DNA from: Candidatus Accumulibacter sp. 66-26 | Lineage (GTDB): Bacteria > Pseudomonadota > Gammaproteobacteria > Burkholderiales > Rhodocyclaceae | NCBI GenBank assembly: GCA_001897745.1 | Contig: MKUH01000029.1 | Span: 1-64,000, forward strand | Direction: 5' to 3' | Length of the DNA stretch: 64,000 nt | Shown here: in pieces, positions 35,533 through 46,800 of the stretch | Numbering within the stretch: the stretch's first letter is position 1 | Layout of the letters: every line of letters begins with the position of its first letter | Program-made: the position numbers and the translations under genes | The notes under the pieces: generated by a model | The model's input: only the letters and a program-made list of their open reading frames with translations | The model's database searches: none | What the model was told of the DNA's origin: nothing

Positions 35533-37185
35533 ATGCAAAACGTCAGTATCAGACTGCGTCTGTTCGCGATCGTCGGCCTGATGGCGCTGCTCACGCTCGC
35601 CGTCGGCGCCACGGGCCTGCTCGGCATCACGCTCGCCAACCGGGCGCTTGAGGAAAACTACCGCAACCGCCTGGAACCGACGCAGATGATCGGCCGCATC
35701 ATGCTGCTCATGAACGACAACCGGGCGCAGGTGATGCTCGCCCTGCAGCACCAGCCGGGCAGCCCCTTCGTCAAGATGCACGAGCATCCCATCGCGCTGC
35801 ATACCGACGCCATCGCCGCCAACCGCGACGAGATCACCGCCATCGTCGCGGAATACCGGAAACGCTCGCTGACGCCCGAGGAGCAGGCGCTCGCCGACCG
35901 CTACGCCGCGGCGCGCGGGCGCTACGTCGAGGAGGGCCTGAAAGCCAGCCGCGAGGCATTGCTCGCCGGCGACTACGAAAGCGCCAACCTTCTGCTCCTG
36001 AGCAAGGTCAATCCGCTGTACGCGGAAGCGGCGGCGAGCGCCGACGCGCTGCTGCAGAAAACGCTGGAAATCGCGCGCCGCGACTACGCGGCGGCGGAAG
36101 CGCGCTACGTCTCGATCCGCAACGCGAGCATCGGCGGCACGGCGCTCGGCATCCTGATCGCCCTGCTCGCCGGCGCCCTCCTCATCCGCTCGATCACGCA
36201 GCCGCTCGGCCGCGCGGTCGGCCACTTCGAACGGATCGCCGACGGCGAACTCGGAGAAGCGATCGCGATTCCCGGACGCGACGAGATCGGGCGCGTGCTG
36301 GCGGCGCTCGCCGAGATGCAGACGCGCCTCAAGCGCGTGATCGGCGACATCGCGGCGGCCTCGTCCGGCGTCAATGCCGGCGCGGCCAACCTGGGTGCCG
36401 GCATGCGCCAGGTGGTCGAGCATTCGGAAACGCAGAACGCCCGCGCCCAGGAAATCGCGGCGGCCATGGAGGAAGTCAGCCAGTCGGTCTGCGAAGTCGC
36501 CGCCAACGCCGAGGACACCGCGAGCGCGGCCCTCTCGGCGCAGGGCATCGTGCGCGGCAGCGTCGTCCGGATGGAGCAGAGCATCGCCGCCACCGGGCGC
36601 GTCGTCGACGCCGTGCAGGCGTCGAGCGGAACGATCACCGAACTCAGCCTGGAGATCCAGCGCATCGGCGAGGTCACGCGGACGATCAAGGAGATCGCCG
36701 AACAGACCAATCTGCTCGCGCTCAACGCCGCCATCGAGGCGGCGCGCGCCGGCGAGCAGGGGCGCGGCTTCGCCGTCGTCGCCGACGAGGTGAGGAAACT
36801 CGCCGAGCGCACCTCTGCCAGCACCGCCGACATCTCGCAAACCGTGGCGCAGATCCAGAGAACCACCGGCGACGCGGTGGCCTCGATGGAAAGGGCCGTG
36901 CGCGAGGTCGAGGAAGGCATCGGCATGATGAAGGCGAGCGGCGCCAGCTTCGAGCAGATCACCGCCAACAGCGACCACGTGACGGAAATGGCGCAGAGCA
37001 TCGCCAGCGCAGCGCGCCAGCAATCGGTCGCCACCGAGAGCGTGGCGGCCAACATGGAGCAGATCTCGGTGCTGATCGACGAGAACACGCACGCCGCGCG
37101 CCAGGCATGGACGGTCGCCGAGGAACTCGGGCAGACCGCCAACGCGCTGCACGCCATCGTCGCGCGCTTCCGCGGCGTCGCCTGA
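35533..37185 (+). CDS. methyl-accepting chemotaxis protein
   Basis: The protein has 550 residues from ATG 35533. A first membrane helix ([19 protein letters not shown]), a four-helix-bundle periplasmic domain of about 160 residues (4HB_MCP type) and a second helix ([18 protein letters not shown]) lead to a HAMP domain. The cytoplasmic signalling hairpin contains the nearly invariant tip [20 protein letters not shown]. It relays ligand binding to CheA/CheW; no che genes are in the window. No CheR-binding pentapeptide is seen at the C-terminus (ends RFRGVA). The frame is open further upstream but not protein-like. Confidence 0.93.
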   Translation: MQNVSIRLRLFAIVGLMALLTLAVGATGLLGITLANRALEENYRNRLEPTQMIGRIMLLMNDNRAQVMLALQHQPGSPFVKMHEHPIALHTDAIAANRDEITAIVAEYRKRSLTPEEQALADRYAAARGRYVEEGLKASREALLAGDYESANLLLLSKVNPLYAEAAASADALLQKTLEIARRDYAAAEARYVSIRNASIGGTALGILIALLAGALLIRSITQPLGRAVGHFERIADGELGEAIAIPGRDEIGRVLAALAEMQTRLKRVIGDIAAASSGVNAGAANLGAGMRQVVEHSETQNARAQEIAAAMEEVSQSVCEVAANAEDTASAALSAQGIVRGSVVRMEQSIAATGRVVDAVQASSGTITELSLEIQRIGEVTRTIKEIAEQTNLLALNAAIEAARAGEQGRGFAVVADEVRKLAERTSASTADISQTVAQIQRTTGDAVASMERAVREVEEGIGMMKASGASFEQITANSDHVTEMAQSIASAARQQSVATESVAANMEQISVLIDENTHAARQAWTVAEELGQTANALHAIVARFRGVA

Positions 37186-37314
37186 GCGGAGGCGGGCGGC
37201 GGGTGTCGGGACGGCGGCGGACGGCGCGCGCCGCCGCGTTGAAAAAATCCGCTTGCCAAGCCGCCCGCCTCCCGGAGACGATTGCCGTCCTCGCCGCCAC
37301 GCTCCCGTCCTCCG

Positions 37315-37890
37315 ATGCCCGCCCCCGCCGCCAGCCAGCACCCGCAGCCTGAATCCCCGCGCGACCTCTTCCTCTCGTTCTCGACGCTCGCCCTGCAGGG
37401 CTTCGGCGGCGTGCTCGCCATCGTCCAGCACGAACTGGTCGAGAAGAAGCGCTGGCTGACCCGCGAAGAGTTCGTCGAGGAATGGGCGGTCGCCCAGATC
37501 ATGCCCGGGCCCAACGTCGTCAACCTCGCGCTGATGATCGGCGGGCGCTACTTCGGCCTGCGCGGCGCCCTGAGCGCGCTGGCCGGCATGCTCGTCGCAC
37601 CGACCCTGGTCGTGCTGCTGCTGGCCCTGCTCTACACGCAATACGCCGGCCACCCGCAGGTCGCGGGCGCCCTGCGCGGCATCGGCGCGGTCGCCGCCGG
37701 ACTGATCCTCGCCAGCGGGCTGAAGCTGCTCGTCACGCTCAAGGCCAACCCGCTCGGCATCCCGCTGGCGCTCGCCTTCGGCCTCGTCACCTTCGCCGGC
37801 ATCGCCCTGCTGCGCTGGCCGCTGGCCTACGTGCTGCCGACCCTCGGCGGGCTGGCCTGCGTCCTCGCCTACCGGAAGCTCAAGCCATGA
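37315..37890 (+). CDS. chrA: chromate transporter, N-terminal half (CHR family)
   Basis: The protein has 191 residues, one CHR domain: FLSFSTLALQGFGGVLAIVQHELVEKK, EEFVEEWAVAQIMPGPNVVNLALMIG, then several hydrophobic helices. The PGPN motif and the preceding FGG are typical. In many bacteria two such domains are fused in one ChrA; here they are separate genes that overlap by four bases, as in short-chain CHR pairs whose halves sit in opposite membrane orientation. The pair would export chromate or import a related anion such as sulfate. No ChrB regulator gene is adjacent. Confidence 0.88.
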   Translation: MPAPAASQHPQPESPRDLFLSFSTLALQGFGGVLAIVQHELVEKKRWLTREEFVEEWAVAQIMPGPNVVNLALMIGGRYFGLRGALSALAGMLVAPTLVVLLLALLYTQYAGHPQVAGALRGIGAVAAGLILASGLKLLVTLKANPLGIPLALAFGLVTFAGIALLRWPLAYVLPTLGGLACVLAYRKLKP

Positions 37891-38471
37891 GCGGCACCGC
37901 CACGCTCGCCCTGCACTGGAGCGACTGGCTGCAGTTCTTCGCGCACTACCTATCGCTGTCGCTGCTCTCGGTCGGCGGCGCGATCAGTACGGCGCCGGAG
38001 ATGCACCGCTACCTCGTCGACCGCCAGCACTGGCTGAGCGACGCCCAGTTCACCGCGTCGATCGCCATCGCGCAGGCGGCGCCGGGGCCGAACGTCCTCT
38101 TCGTCGCGCTGCTCGGCTGGAACGTCGGAATCAACGCCGGCGGCACCGTCAGCGGCCTGTTCGCCGCCGCCCTCGCGATGTTCGGCATGCTGCTGCCGAG
38201 CACCACGCTCTCCTACTTCGCCGCACGCTGGGGCCACCGCAACCGGCAGCTGCGCGCCGTGCGCGCCTTCAAGCTCGGACTGGCGCCGATCGTCATCGCG
38301 CTGATGCTGGCCACCGGCTGGCTGATGGCCAGCGCGCACGGCAACCCGCGTGAAGACTGGCGGCTCTGGCTGCTGACCGCGCTCAGCACGCTGATCGTCT
38401 GGCGCCTGCGCATCCACCTCCTGTGGCTGCTCGCCGCCGGCGCGGCGCTGGGAGCGTTCGGGCTGCTGTAG
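37887..38471 (+). CDS. chrA: chromate transporter, C-terminal half (CHR family)
   Basis: The protein has 194 residues, a second CHR domain: LSLLSVGGAISTAPEMHRYLVD, TASIAIAQAAPGPNVLFVALLG, then further helices. ATG 37887 overlaps the stop of the first half (ATGA), so the two are translated together and presumably form a heterodimer. AT-rich sequence follows shortly after the stop, marking the border with the contact-inhibition island. Confidence 0.88.
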   Translation: MSGTATLALHWSDWLQFFAHYLSLSLLSVGGAISTAPEMHRYLVDRQHWLSDAQFTASIAIAQAAPGPNVLFVALLGWNVGINAGGTVSGLFAAALAMFGMLLPSTTLSYFAARWGHRNRQLRAVRAFKLGLAPIVIALMLATGWLMASAHGNPREDWRLWLLTALSTLIVWRLRIHLLWLLAAGAALGAFGLL

Positions 38472-39039
38472 GCGGTACAAAGCCAGAACTGCGACGCCAG
38501 CACCAGTGGTGCGGCAGCCGGAGCGACAAGGGAGCGGACACCCTCAATGCCCATCCCGCCGCCCGACCTCCGCCGCCAGCATCAGACATCAGCACTGAGC
38601 GTTTCCCGCCCCCAAAGGAAGCCCCAAAACCATCGTATAACTTTATGCATATTTACTAAACAACGCATAATGCATAGAATCAACCCCGGCTAAATACAAA
38701 GCTTTATTAGCACATAAAAGGCCACTGAGGTTACAAACAAACAAATGTTGATTTTATAGCCCGCACAAGGCCGAAAAAAACAACATTTATTCACTCAGAA
38801 CGGCTGCCCCGCACGCCACCTCCCCCTCCGACGAAACGGCTCGATAGCCGACAGAAGTTGCACGTTCGCAAGTTTGCAAACGAGAAAACGAGGGGGAAAC
38901 CCACTCTTCTTCTCAGGTTTTCAATATCAGGAACCTTGCTATCTACCCGGCCCCACGAATCTGGAGCCGCCATAGGCATCGCAGCATGTCGGTGGATAGC
39001 CTTCGTTCAGAAAGGGCTTGGATGTTCAGGGGGGAAGAA
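38472..39039 (+). promoter_or_regulatory. AT-rich upstream region of the cdi operon
   Basis: About 570 bases without a gene. From about 38600 to 38800 the sequence becomes strongly AT-rich, unlike the surroundings, and contains TATGCATA at 38644-38651 and a near copy AATGCATA at 38669-38676. This is the most likely promoter and regulatory zone of the cdiB-cdiA-cdiI operon and a plausible binding zone for a silencing protein of the H-NS/MvaT type. Exact -35 and -10 boxes cannot be assigned. Confidence 0.5.
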
Positions 39040-40779
39040 ATGGGCTACCGACGGTGGCAGGGGGTCTTTTTGACTGTCGGTTGCGCGCTGTTTCCAGCAG
39101 CCTCCGCTTTCGCACAGGCTCCATCGCCCCTTTCACCGGTCGAAGTCGGCGATAGGATGGCGCAGGAACTGTTGCGGCAACAAGAGCGGGAGCGCGCCCT
39201 GCGTCAACAGCAGGAGGCTTTGCCGGAGGTTCGACTGGAGCGCCCGACGGAGGAATTGCTACAGCGCTTGCCGAAGGACGAAACCCCCTGCTTTCCGATC
39301 CGCACGATCGAATTGAACGGAAACGATGCGGAAAAATTCCAGTGGGCGCTGCAGGCTGCAGACCCGATGGACGACCCCGCCTCCGGACAGTGCCTTGGGG
39401 GCGCCGGCATCAATCTCGTGATGAAGCGGGTGCAGAACGCCATTGTCGAACGCGGCTTCGTTACGACCCGGATTCTGGCGGAACCCCAGGATCTGAAAAG
39501 CGGCTCACTTAGGTTGACTGTCATTCCCGGACGCGTGCGGGAGGTCCGGTTTACCGAGGGAAGCAGCGAGCGCGGCACCAAGTGGAATGCGATTCCGGTT
39601 GGTCCAGGCGAATTGCTGAATCTCAGGGATATGGAACAGGGCCTGGAGAATTTCAAACGCGTTCCGACTGCCGAAGCCGATATTCAGATCGCACCGGCGG
39701 AAGGAGAGGGCGCGACGCCAGGCGAAAGCGACCTGGTTATCCAATACCGCCAAGCCTTTCCGTTCCGTCTGACCCTTTCCCTCGACGACGGAGGATCAAA
39801 AGCCACCGGCAAGCAGCAAGGCGGGGTCACTTTTTCCTACGACAATTTCCTGACCTTGAACGATCTGTTCTATATCAGCGTCAATCAGAGCGTCGCAGGC
39901 GGAAGCAACGGCGAAAAGGGAACGCGGGGACACACCATCCACTACTCCATCCCCTTTGGATACTGGTCGCTGGGCCTTACATCGAGTAGCAGCCAATATC
40001 ACCAGACGGTGGCCGGCATCAATCAGAGTTACGTATATAGCGGCACCAGCAACAACAGCGAAGTACGCCTTTCACGGCTCATCTACCGGGATGGGACTCG
40101 CAAAACGACGAGCTGGCTACGCGGTTGGACACGTTCCTCGAACAACTATATCGACGACACCGAAATCGAGGTCCAGCGGCGCCGTATGGCGGGTTGGGAG
40201 CTTGGCGTCGGGCACCGCGAATTTCTGTCCTCAGTCACGCTCGATATGAACCTGGCCTACCGCCGTGGAACCGGCGCAATGGAATCACTACCGGCACCCG
40301 AAGAAAAATTTGGGGAAGGCACGTCGCGACCAGGCGTGGTGACGGCAGATGCCCAAGTGAACTGGCCATTTGCCGTCGGTGAACAAAAGCTTCGCTACAC
40401 CGGTTCCTGGCGCGGGCAATGGAACGAAACGCCATTGGTACCGCAGGATCGTTTCGCTATCGGAGGGCGCTACACGGTGCGCGGGTTCGATGGCGAAACC
40501 GTATTGTCGGCAGAGCGCGGCTGGCTGATTCGCAATGATTTGTCGGTGGCACTCGGAGGAAGCGGCCAGGAATTCTATCTTGGCGCCGACTACGGGGAGG
40601 TCGGTGGGCCTTCCAGCGACTTTCTCGTCGGAAAAGCGCTTGCCGGGGCCGTGCTTGGCCTGCGAGGTGGCTACCGAGGATTCAGCTACGACGTATTCAT
40701 CGGGCAGCCGCTAAAACGTCCGGAACATTTCAAAACAGAGCGCGCAACCGCGGGGTTTTCTCTCAATTTCCAGCTTTGA
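39040..40779 (+). CDS. cdiB: CdiB/TpsB outer-membrane exporter
   Basis: The protein has 579 residues. ATG 39040 is preceded by GGGGGGAAG and begins a signal peptide (FLTVGCALFPAASAFA); two upstream in-frame ATGs (38986, 39022) are less likely. An N-terminal glutamine-rich helix (QELLRQQERERALRQQQ) would plug the pore. POTRA domains follow (CFPIRTIELNGND, VTTRILAEPQDLKSGSLRLTV), then a 16-strand barrel with the conserved V480-R-G-F motif. It secretes its partner CdiA across the outer membrane by two-partner secretion. The stop is 21 bases before cdiA. Confidence 0.93.
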   Translation: MGYRRWQGVFLTVGCALFPAASAFAQAPSPLSPVEVGDRMAQELLRQQERERALRQQQEALPEVRLERPTEELLQRLPKDETPCFPIRTIELNGNDAEKFQWALQAADPMDDPASGQCLGGAGINLVMKRVQNAIVERGFVTTRILAEPQDLKSGSLRLTVIPGRVREVRFTEGSSERGTKWNAIPVGPGELLNLRDMEQGLENFKRVPTAEADIQIAPAEGEGATPGESDLVIQYRQAFPFRLTLSLDDGGSKATGKQQGGVTFSYDNFLTLNDLFYISVNQSVAGGSNGEKGTRGHTIHYSIPFGYWSLGLTSSSSQYHQTVAGINQSYVYSGTSNNSEVRLSRLIYRDGTRKTTSWLRGWTRSSNNYIDDTEIEVQRRRMAGWELGVGHREFLSSVTLDMNLAYRRGTGAMESLPAPEEKFGEGTSRPGVVTADAQVNWPFAVGEQKLRYTGSWRGQWNETPLVPQDRFAIGGRYTVRGFDGETVLSAERGWLIRNDLSVALGGSGQEFYLGADYGEVGGPSSDFLVGKALAGAVLGLRGGYRGFSYDVFIGQPLKRPEHFKTERATAGFSLNFQL

Positions 40780-40800
40780 GCAAATTCATCAGGGGGCAAC

Positions 40801-43800
40801 ATGAATAAGAACCTATACCGAATCGTTTTCAACCAGGCGCGCGGTCTCTTGATGGCTGTCGCTGAATGTGTCGCTTCCACCTCCAAGGGAGCATGGACCG
40901 GAGCGTGCTCCGAAGGCGGTGGCAGTCAGCATCGATGGGTAACGCTCAGACCATTGCTCTTCGCGCTGTGGAGCGTCCTCGGCATGGTTTCCTGGCCGGG
41001 GATCGTCACCGCCCAGATCGTCGCCGACACAGGTGCGCCGAAAAACCAGCAGCCCAACATCGGAACGACGGCAAACGGCGTGCCGTTGGTCAATATCCAG
41101 ACTCCGAGCGCCGCTGGCGTATCCAGGAATACCTACACACAGTTCGACGTCAACAGCCAAGGCGCAATTCTCAACAACGCACGCACCAACACCAAAACTG
41201 AAATGGGCGGGTGGGTCCAAGGGAATGCATGGTTGGCCGGCGGCGCGGCACGCGTCATCCTGAACGAAGTCAATTCCCTAAATCCCAGCCAATTGCGAGG
41301 CTACGTCGAGGTTGCCGGGGAGCGTGCGCAAGTCGTGATTGCCAATCCGGCAGGCGTAACCTGCGATGGCTGCGGCTTCATCAACGCCAACCGCGCCACA
41401 CTGACCACCGGCACGCCGATCATGAACGGCGGGAGCCTCGAAGGCTACCGGGTTCAAGGCGGAAGCATAACGATCCAAGGGAGTGGCCTGGATGGCCGCA
41501 ATGCCGACTACACGGACCTGATCGCCAGATCCATCCAGGTAAACGCGGGCGTTTGGGCACAAAACCTTAAAGCGGTTGCCGGCGCCAATCAGGTAAGCGC
41601 CGATTTGAGTCAGGCGACGCCGATTTCCGGCCAAGGCGCCGTTCCCGCGTTTGCGATCGATGTGGCGCAGCTGGGGGGCATGTATGCCGGGAAAATTGTA
41701 CTGGTGGGAACCGAGGCCGGAGTAGGCGTCCGGAACGCAGGACACCTTGGCGCCAGCGTAGGAGAGGTTGCAATTTCGGTCGATGGCCGGCTGGAGAACA
41801 GCGGCCGTCTCGTTGGTGCAACAGACATCCGGATCGATTCAACCGGGAGTATTGGCAATTCGGGGACGATATTCTCTCAAGGCTCCGTTGTGCTTGACAG
41901 CCAGGATGCGCTGGAAAACCGTGGCACCATCGCAGCGACCAACGATCTGCTCCTCACCGCCAAGAGCATCGACAACGAATCATCGACCCTGGGATCGATC
42001 CAAGGGGACGTGAAGATAACTTCCACGGCGGGGATGCTCAACAACAACGCGGGGCGGATCGAAGCCGGACGGCACATCCAGATTGCCAGCCTGGGTCTCG
42101 TCAACATCGGCGGAACCCTTACCGGCCAGGACGTTTCCATCAACAGCAACGGAAAACCGCTCGACAATACGCGCGGAAGCCTGGCCGCTCGCGGCACCCT
42201 GGATATTCTCAGTGCAGCGCTGAACAACGATACCGGCCTGATTCAAGCGGCCGGCGCGCTAACCATCGACACCCAGGGCGAGAAGCTGACCAACACCAAC
42301 GCCGGTACGGCGGGAGGAATTCTCGGGCAAAGCGAAGTCACGCTGAAAACGGGGAATCTGGACAATACGTCCGGATTCATCGGCGCTCAAGGCGATTTGT
42401 CCATCACAGGCCAAGCGATCAGCAATACAGGCACCATCGCCAGCGAGTCCGATATGCTTCTACACGGATCGAAGCTGGACAATCGCGGCGGGAAAATGCG
42501 TGCCCAAGGCGATCTGACCATCGATACGGGAAATGGCGAGATCGATAACACGAGCGGCACCGATACCAGCCTGATGCGTTCCGGGCAGACTTTGACGCTC
42601 AAGGCCAAGCGGATCATCAATATCGACACGCTCGACGCACAGAAAACCGATCAGGGTATCGAAGGAAAAACGGTGGCGATCACGACGGAGCGCCTCGACA
42701 ACGCCCAAGGCGCGATCCGGGCGAACGACTTGCTGGCTTTGACCAGCAGCGGCGTCATCGACAATACCAAGGGCCTGTTTTCTTCTGGAAAACGCGTCGT
42801 AATCGCCGATGGCGCCGCCAAAGCCGAGAGTAACGTGGCTGGAAAAACGCTGGTCATTGCCAACGCCGAAGGCACCATGATCGCGGGAGAAGCGCTTGCA
42901 ATCGACAGCGCCACGCTGACCGGCAACGGCAAGGTCCTTAGCCTGGGCGACTTGCATGCGAATTTTTCCGGAGACTACACCAACACCGGCGACGTCGAAG
43001 CAAACGGAAGCCTGCTCGTCGAAACGCTCGGCAAGCTGACCAACAAGGCAAAACTGCAGGGTGGAACGGCTGTCGACATCCATGGCGCAGAAATCGAGAA
43101 CACCGCGCAGGGTGAAATCGACGCCGCTTCAACCACCGTCAAGGCCGACGGCTTGCTGACCAACCGCGGCGTGATCGACGGAAGCAACACCTGGATCAAG
43201 GCTGCCGCAATCGACAATATCGGCAGCGGCCAGTTCTACGGCGACCGCCTGGCAATCGAAGCATCGACCCTGAACAATCTTGCGGAAGGCGGTAAGGCAG
43301 CGTACATCGGCGCCCGCGAACGCCTCGACATCGGCGTCCAGAACCTCTCCAATCAGGAGGGTGCCAGCATTACCAGCGAAGGCCACCTGGCCATCGGCGG
43401 CAGCCTGGACGCCGACCGGAAGGCAACGGGGAAAGCCGTCAGCGTAGACAACGCCAGCGCCACGATACAGGCACAGGGCGACGTGTCGATCACGGCGGAA
43501 ACGGTCAGCAATCGCAACCTGCACTTCGTAACCAAGGAAGAGGTGATCTCTTCCGAGTTCATTCAAGAATACCAAGGCTACGGTTCCATGAACCGCTACC
43601 TTCCCTACCAGATTTCCCTGCCGACCGTGCGCGATAGCTTCTATCGGCTAAGCGCTCCGGATGGTCAGTTCGACAAATTCTACCGCTACGACTACACCCG
43701 AACCATCAAGGAAACCCGGGTACAGAGTTCGGCCCCCGGGCAGATTCTGGCGACGCGGAACCTGCGGATTGACGCCGACAGCGTCCTCAACGATTTGAGC

Positions 43801-46800
43801 CGCATCGTCGCCGGCGGCGCACTCCAGGTAACGACGCCAAATCTCGTCAACACGGAATTCACGGGGCAACGCGTCGTCACTGATGTGGGAACGATGATTT
43901 TCCACCTCGACCACCAACCCAAGGGGAAAGACAACGACTGGACCGAGAGGTTTTACTACGGCTATTCCCCGGCGGCGACCATTACGGGAATCCGCCTGAC
44001 CCCGACCCAGTTCGACGCAAACACCCCGCCCGGCGCCAACGGCACGCAGATTGCTGCCTTGAGCATCAACCGGGTCAGCCAGGGCGCGTCCGGCAGCGGC
44101 AACTCGGTCGTCAGCCTGGACAACCCCGCTTCCCTGGCAGGCAGCCTGAACTCCAGCAGCCTGTTCAGCGCCAATCCGAAGAGCGACAACACTTACATCA
44201 TCGAAAGCAATTCGCGATTCACCAACTACCGAACCTGGCTCAGTTCCGACTACATGCTCCAGCAGCTTGCTGTCGACCCGACGACGATACAAAAGCGCCT
44301 CGGCGATGGCTATTACGAACAACAGCTGATCCGCGAGCAGGTAACGCAATTGACCGGGCGGCGCTTCCTCGACAGCTACGCCAGCGACGAGGCCCAATAT
44401 CGGGGGCTGATCGACCAGGGGGTCACCTTCGCAAAGACCCACCAGCTCGTTCCCGGCGTTGCCCTGACACCGGCACAGATGGCGCAACTGACCAGCGATA
44501 TCGTCTGGCTGGTGGAAAAAGACGTGACCCTGCCCGACGGCACCCAGACCCGCGCCCTGGTGCCGCAGGTCTACGCCCGCCTCCAGCCCGGCGATCTCGA
44601 CGGCAACGGCGCTCTCCTCGCCGGCAGCAACGTCGATCTCAACATCGGCAGCCGGCTCACGAACAGCGGCACCATCGGCGGGCGCAACGTGGTGTCCCTG
44701 ACGGCCGACACCATCGACAACTTGGGCGGACGCATCGCCGGCAACAACGTCGCGCTGACCGCCAGAACCGATCTCAACAATCTGGGCGGCCTGCTCCAGG
44801 GCGGCGACAGCCTGATGCTTTCCGCCGGGCGCGACATCAACGTCGCCTCCACGACCCGCACCAGCCAGACGGGATCGGGCGAACGGACCAACGTGGACCG
44901 CGTGGCCGGCTTGTACGTCAGCAATCCGAACGCCGTCCTGCTCGCCAGCGCCGGGCGCGACGTCAACCTCATGGCTGCCCAGGTCGTCAACGAGGGCACG
45001 GGGGGCACCACGGCCATTGCCGCCGGCAATAACCTCAACCTGGGTACCGTCACCGAAAGCGCCCGCTACGACGCCCTCTTCAACAGCGGCAACACTCGCC
45101 GGGAAAGCCAGCGGCAGGATGTCGGCACCGTGATCCAGACCAGCGGCGACATCCAGCTTCTGGCCGGGCAGGACATCAATGCCCGCGCCGCCCAGGTCAC
45201 CAGCGACAAAGGCGCCGTCCTGGCCAACGCCGGACGCGACATCGCAATCACCGCCGGCGACGCCGGCTACAGTCTCGACTCGACCAGCTACAGCAAGAGC
45301 ACCGGCAGCTGGGGGTCGAAGAAGACGGTGACCACCCGCGACAGCGTCAGAGACACTTCGAGCATCGCCAGCACCTTCAGCGGCGATACCATTCAACTGC
45401 AAAGCGGGCGCGATCTCACGGTGAGCGGCAGCAACGTGGTCTCGACCAAGGGAACGGTGCTGCAGGCAGGCAACAATCTGACCATCGAGGCGGCCCGCGA
45501 GACCCATCAGGAAAGCCATTTCCGCGAAGAGAAAAAATCGGGCTTCCTGACCGGCGGCGGCAGCATCACCATCGGCACGCAGCAAAAGAGCAGCGATGGC
45601 AATAGCCGGGAAAACACCAGCGCAGCCAGCACCATCGGCTCGACGGACGGCAACGTGATCCTGCGGGCCGGCAGCGCCTACAGCCAGGTCGGCAGCCACG
45701 TGCTTGCGCCGCAGGGCGATATTGCAATTAGCGCCCAAAAAGTGGACATCCTGGCGGCCGAAAATACCCTCTCGGCGCGGCAGGAAGACAAGGTCAAGCA
45801 AAGCGGCGTGACGCTGGGCGTCAGCAGCCCGATCCTGGCAGCGCTGGAGACGGCGCAGCAGATGAAAAAAGCAGGCAGCCAGACAAGCGACGACCGGATG
45901 AAAGCACTGGCCGGCGCCAGCACGGCGCTGGCCGGAAAAAACGCGGTCGATGCCGTCGCCAAGGATCCGTCGGCGGGCGGCGGGGTCGGCATCTCGATCA
46001 TGCTCGGCAGCAGCCGGAACGAGACGGTGACCACCCGTGAAGTGAGCACCGCCGAGAGTTCAACCGTAGTGGCCGGCGGCGACATCCGTATCGAAGCCAA
46101 GGGCGGCGGCAAGCAAAGCGATGTCACCATCGGCGGCAGCCAGGTCAAGGCCGGTGGCGATCTGAGCGTGGCGGCGGACAACGACATCAACCTGCTGGCG
46201 GCGCAGAACACGGACGAAATGCACCGCAAGAGCAGCGGCCAGAGCGGCGGGGTCGGCGTCTCGATCACCTACGGCTCGAACGGCTTCGCTTTCGGCGTTA
46301 CCGTGAGCGCCAGCGGCAGCCGGGGCAAGGGCGAAGGCACGGACGTCGCCTGGACCGAAACCCAGCTGCAGGCCGGGCAAAAGCTCGCGCTCAACTCCGG
46401 CGCCGACACCAACCTCAAGGGGGCCACCGCCGAAGGCAAGCAGGTCTCCGCCCAGGTGGGCGGCGATCTGAACATTGAAAGCCTGCAGGACAGCAGTTCC
46501 TTCCACAGCAAGGACCAATCGATCGGCGGCAGCGTCACGATCGGCTACGGTTTCTCCGCGTCATTGAACGCTTCGCAGCAAAAGATCGACGGCGATTTCC
46601 GCAGCGTGCAGGAACAAAGCGGCCTGAAAGCAGGAGACGATGGCTTCCAGGTCACGGTCAAGGGCAACACCGATCTTAAGGGCGCGGTCATCAGCAGCAC
46701 CGACAAAGCGGTCGAAGACGGCAAGAACAGCCTAAGCACCGGCACCCTCACCACCAGCGAACTGGAAAACAAGGCCGAGTACAAGGCCAGCAGCGTCAGT

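Noticed and set aside
43648..45801. 717-codon minus-strand open frame inside cdiA
   Set aside because: The plus-strand frame is an unmistakable CdiA; the reverse translation is low-complexity alanine/valine/glycine sequence.
44640..46700. Repeated short motifs in cdiA considered as a CRISPR array or minisatellite
   Set aside because: Repeats are degenerate at the DNA level and follow the protein period of filament repeats; there are no constant direct repeats with unique spacers.
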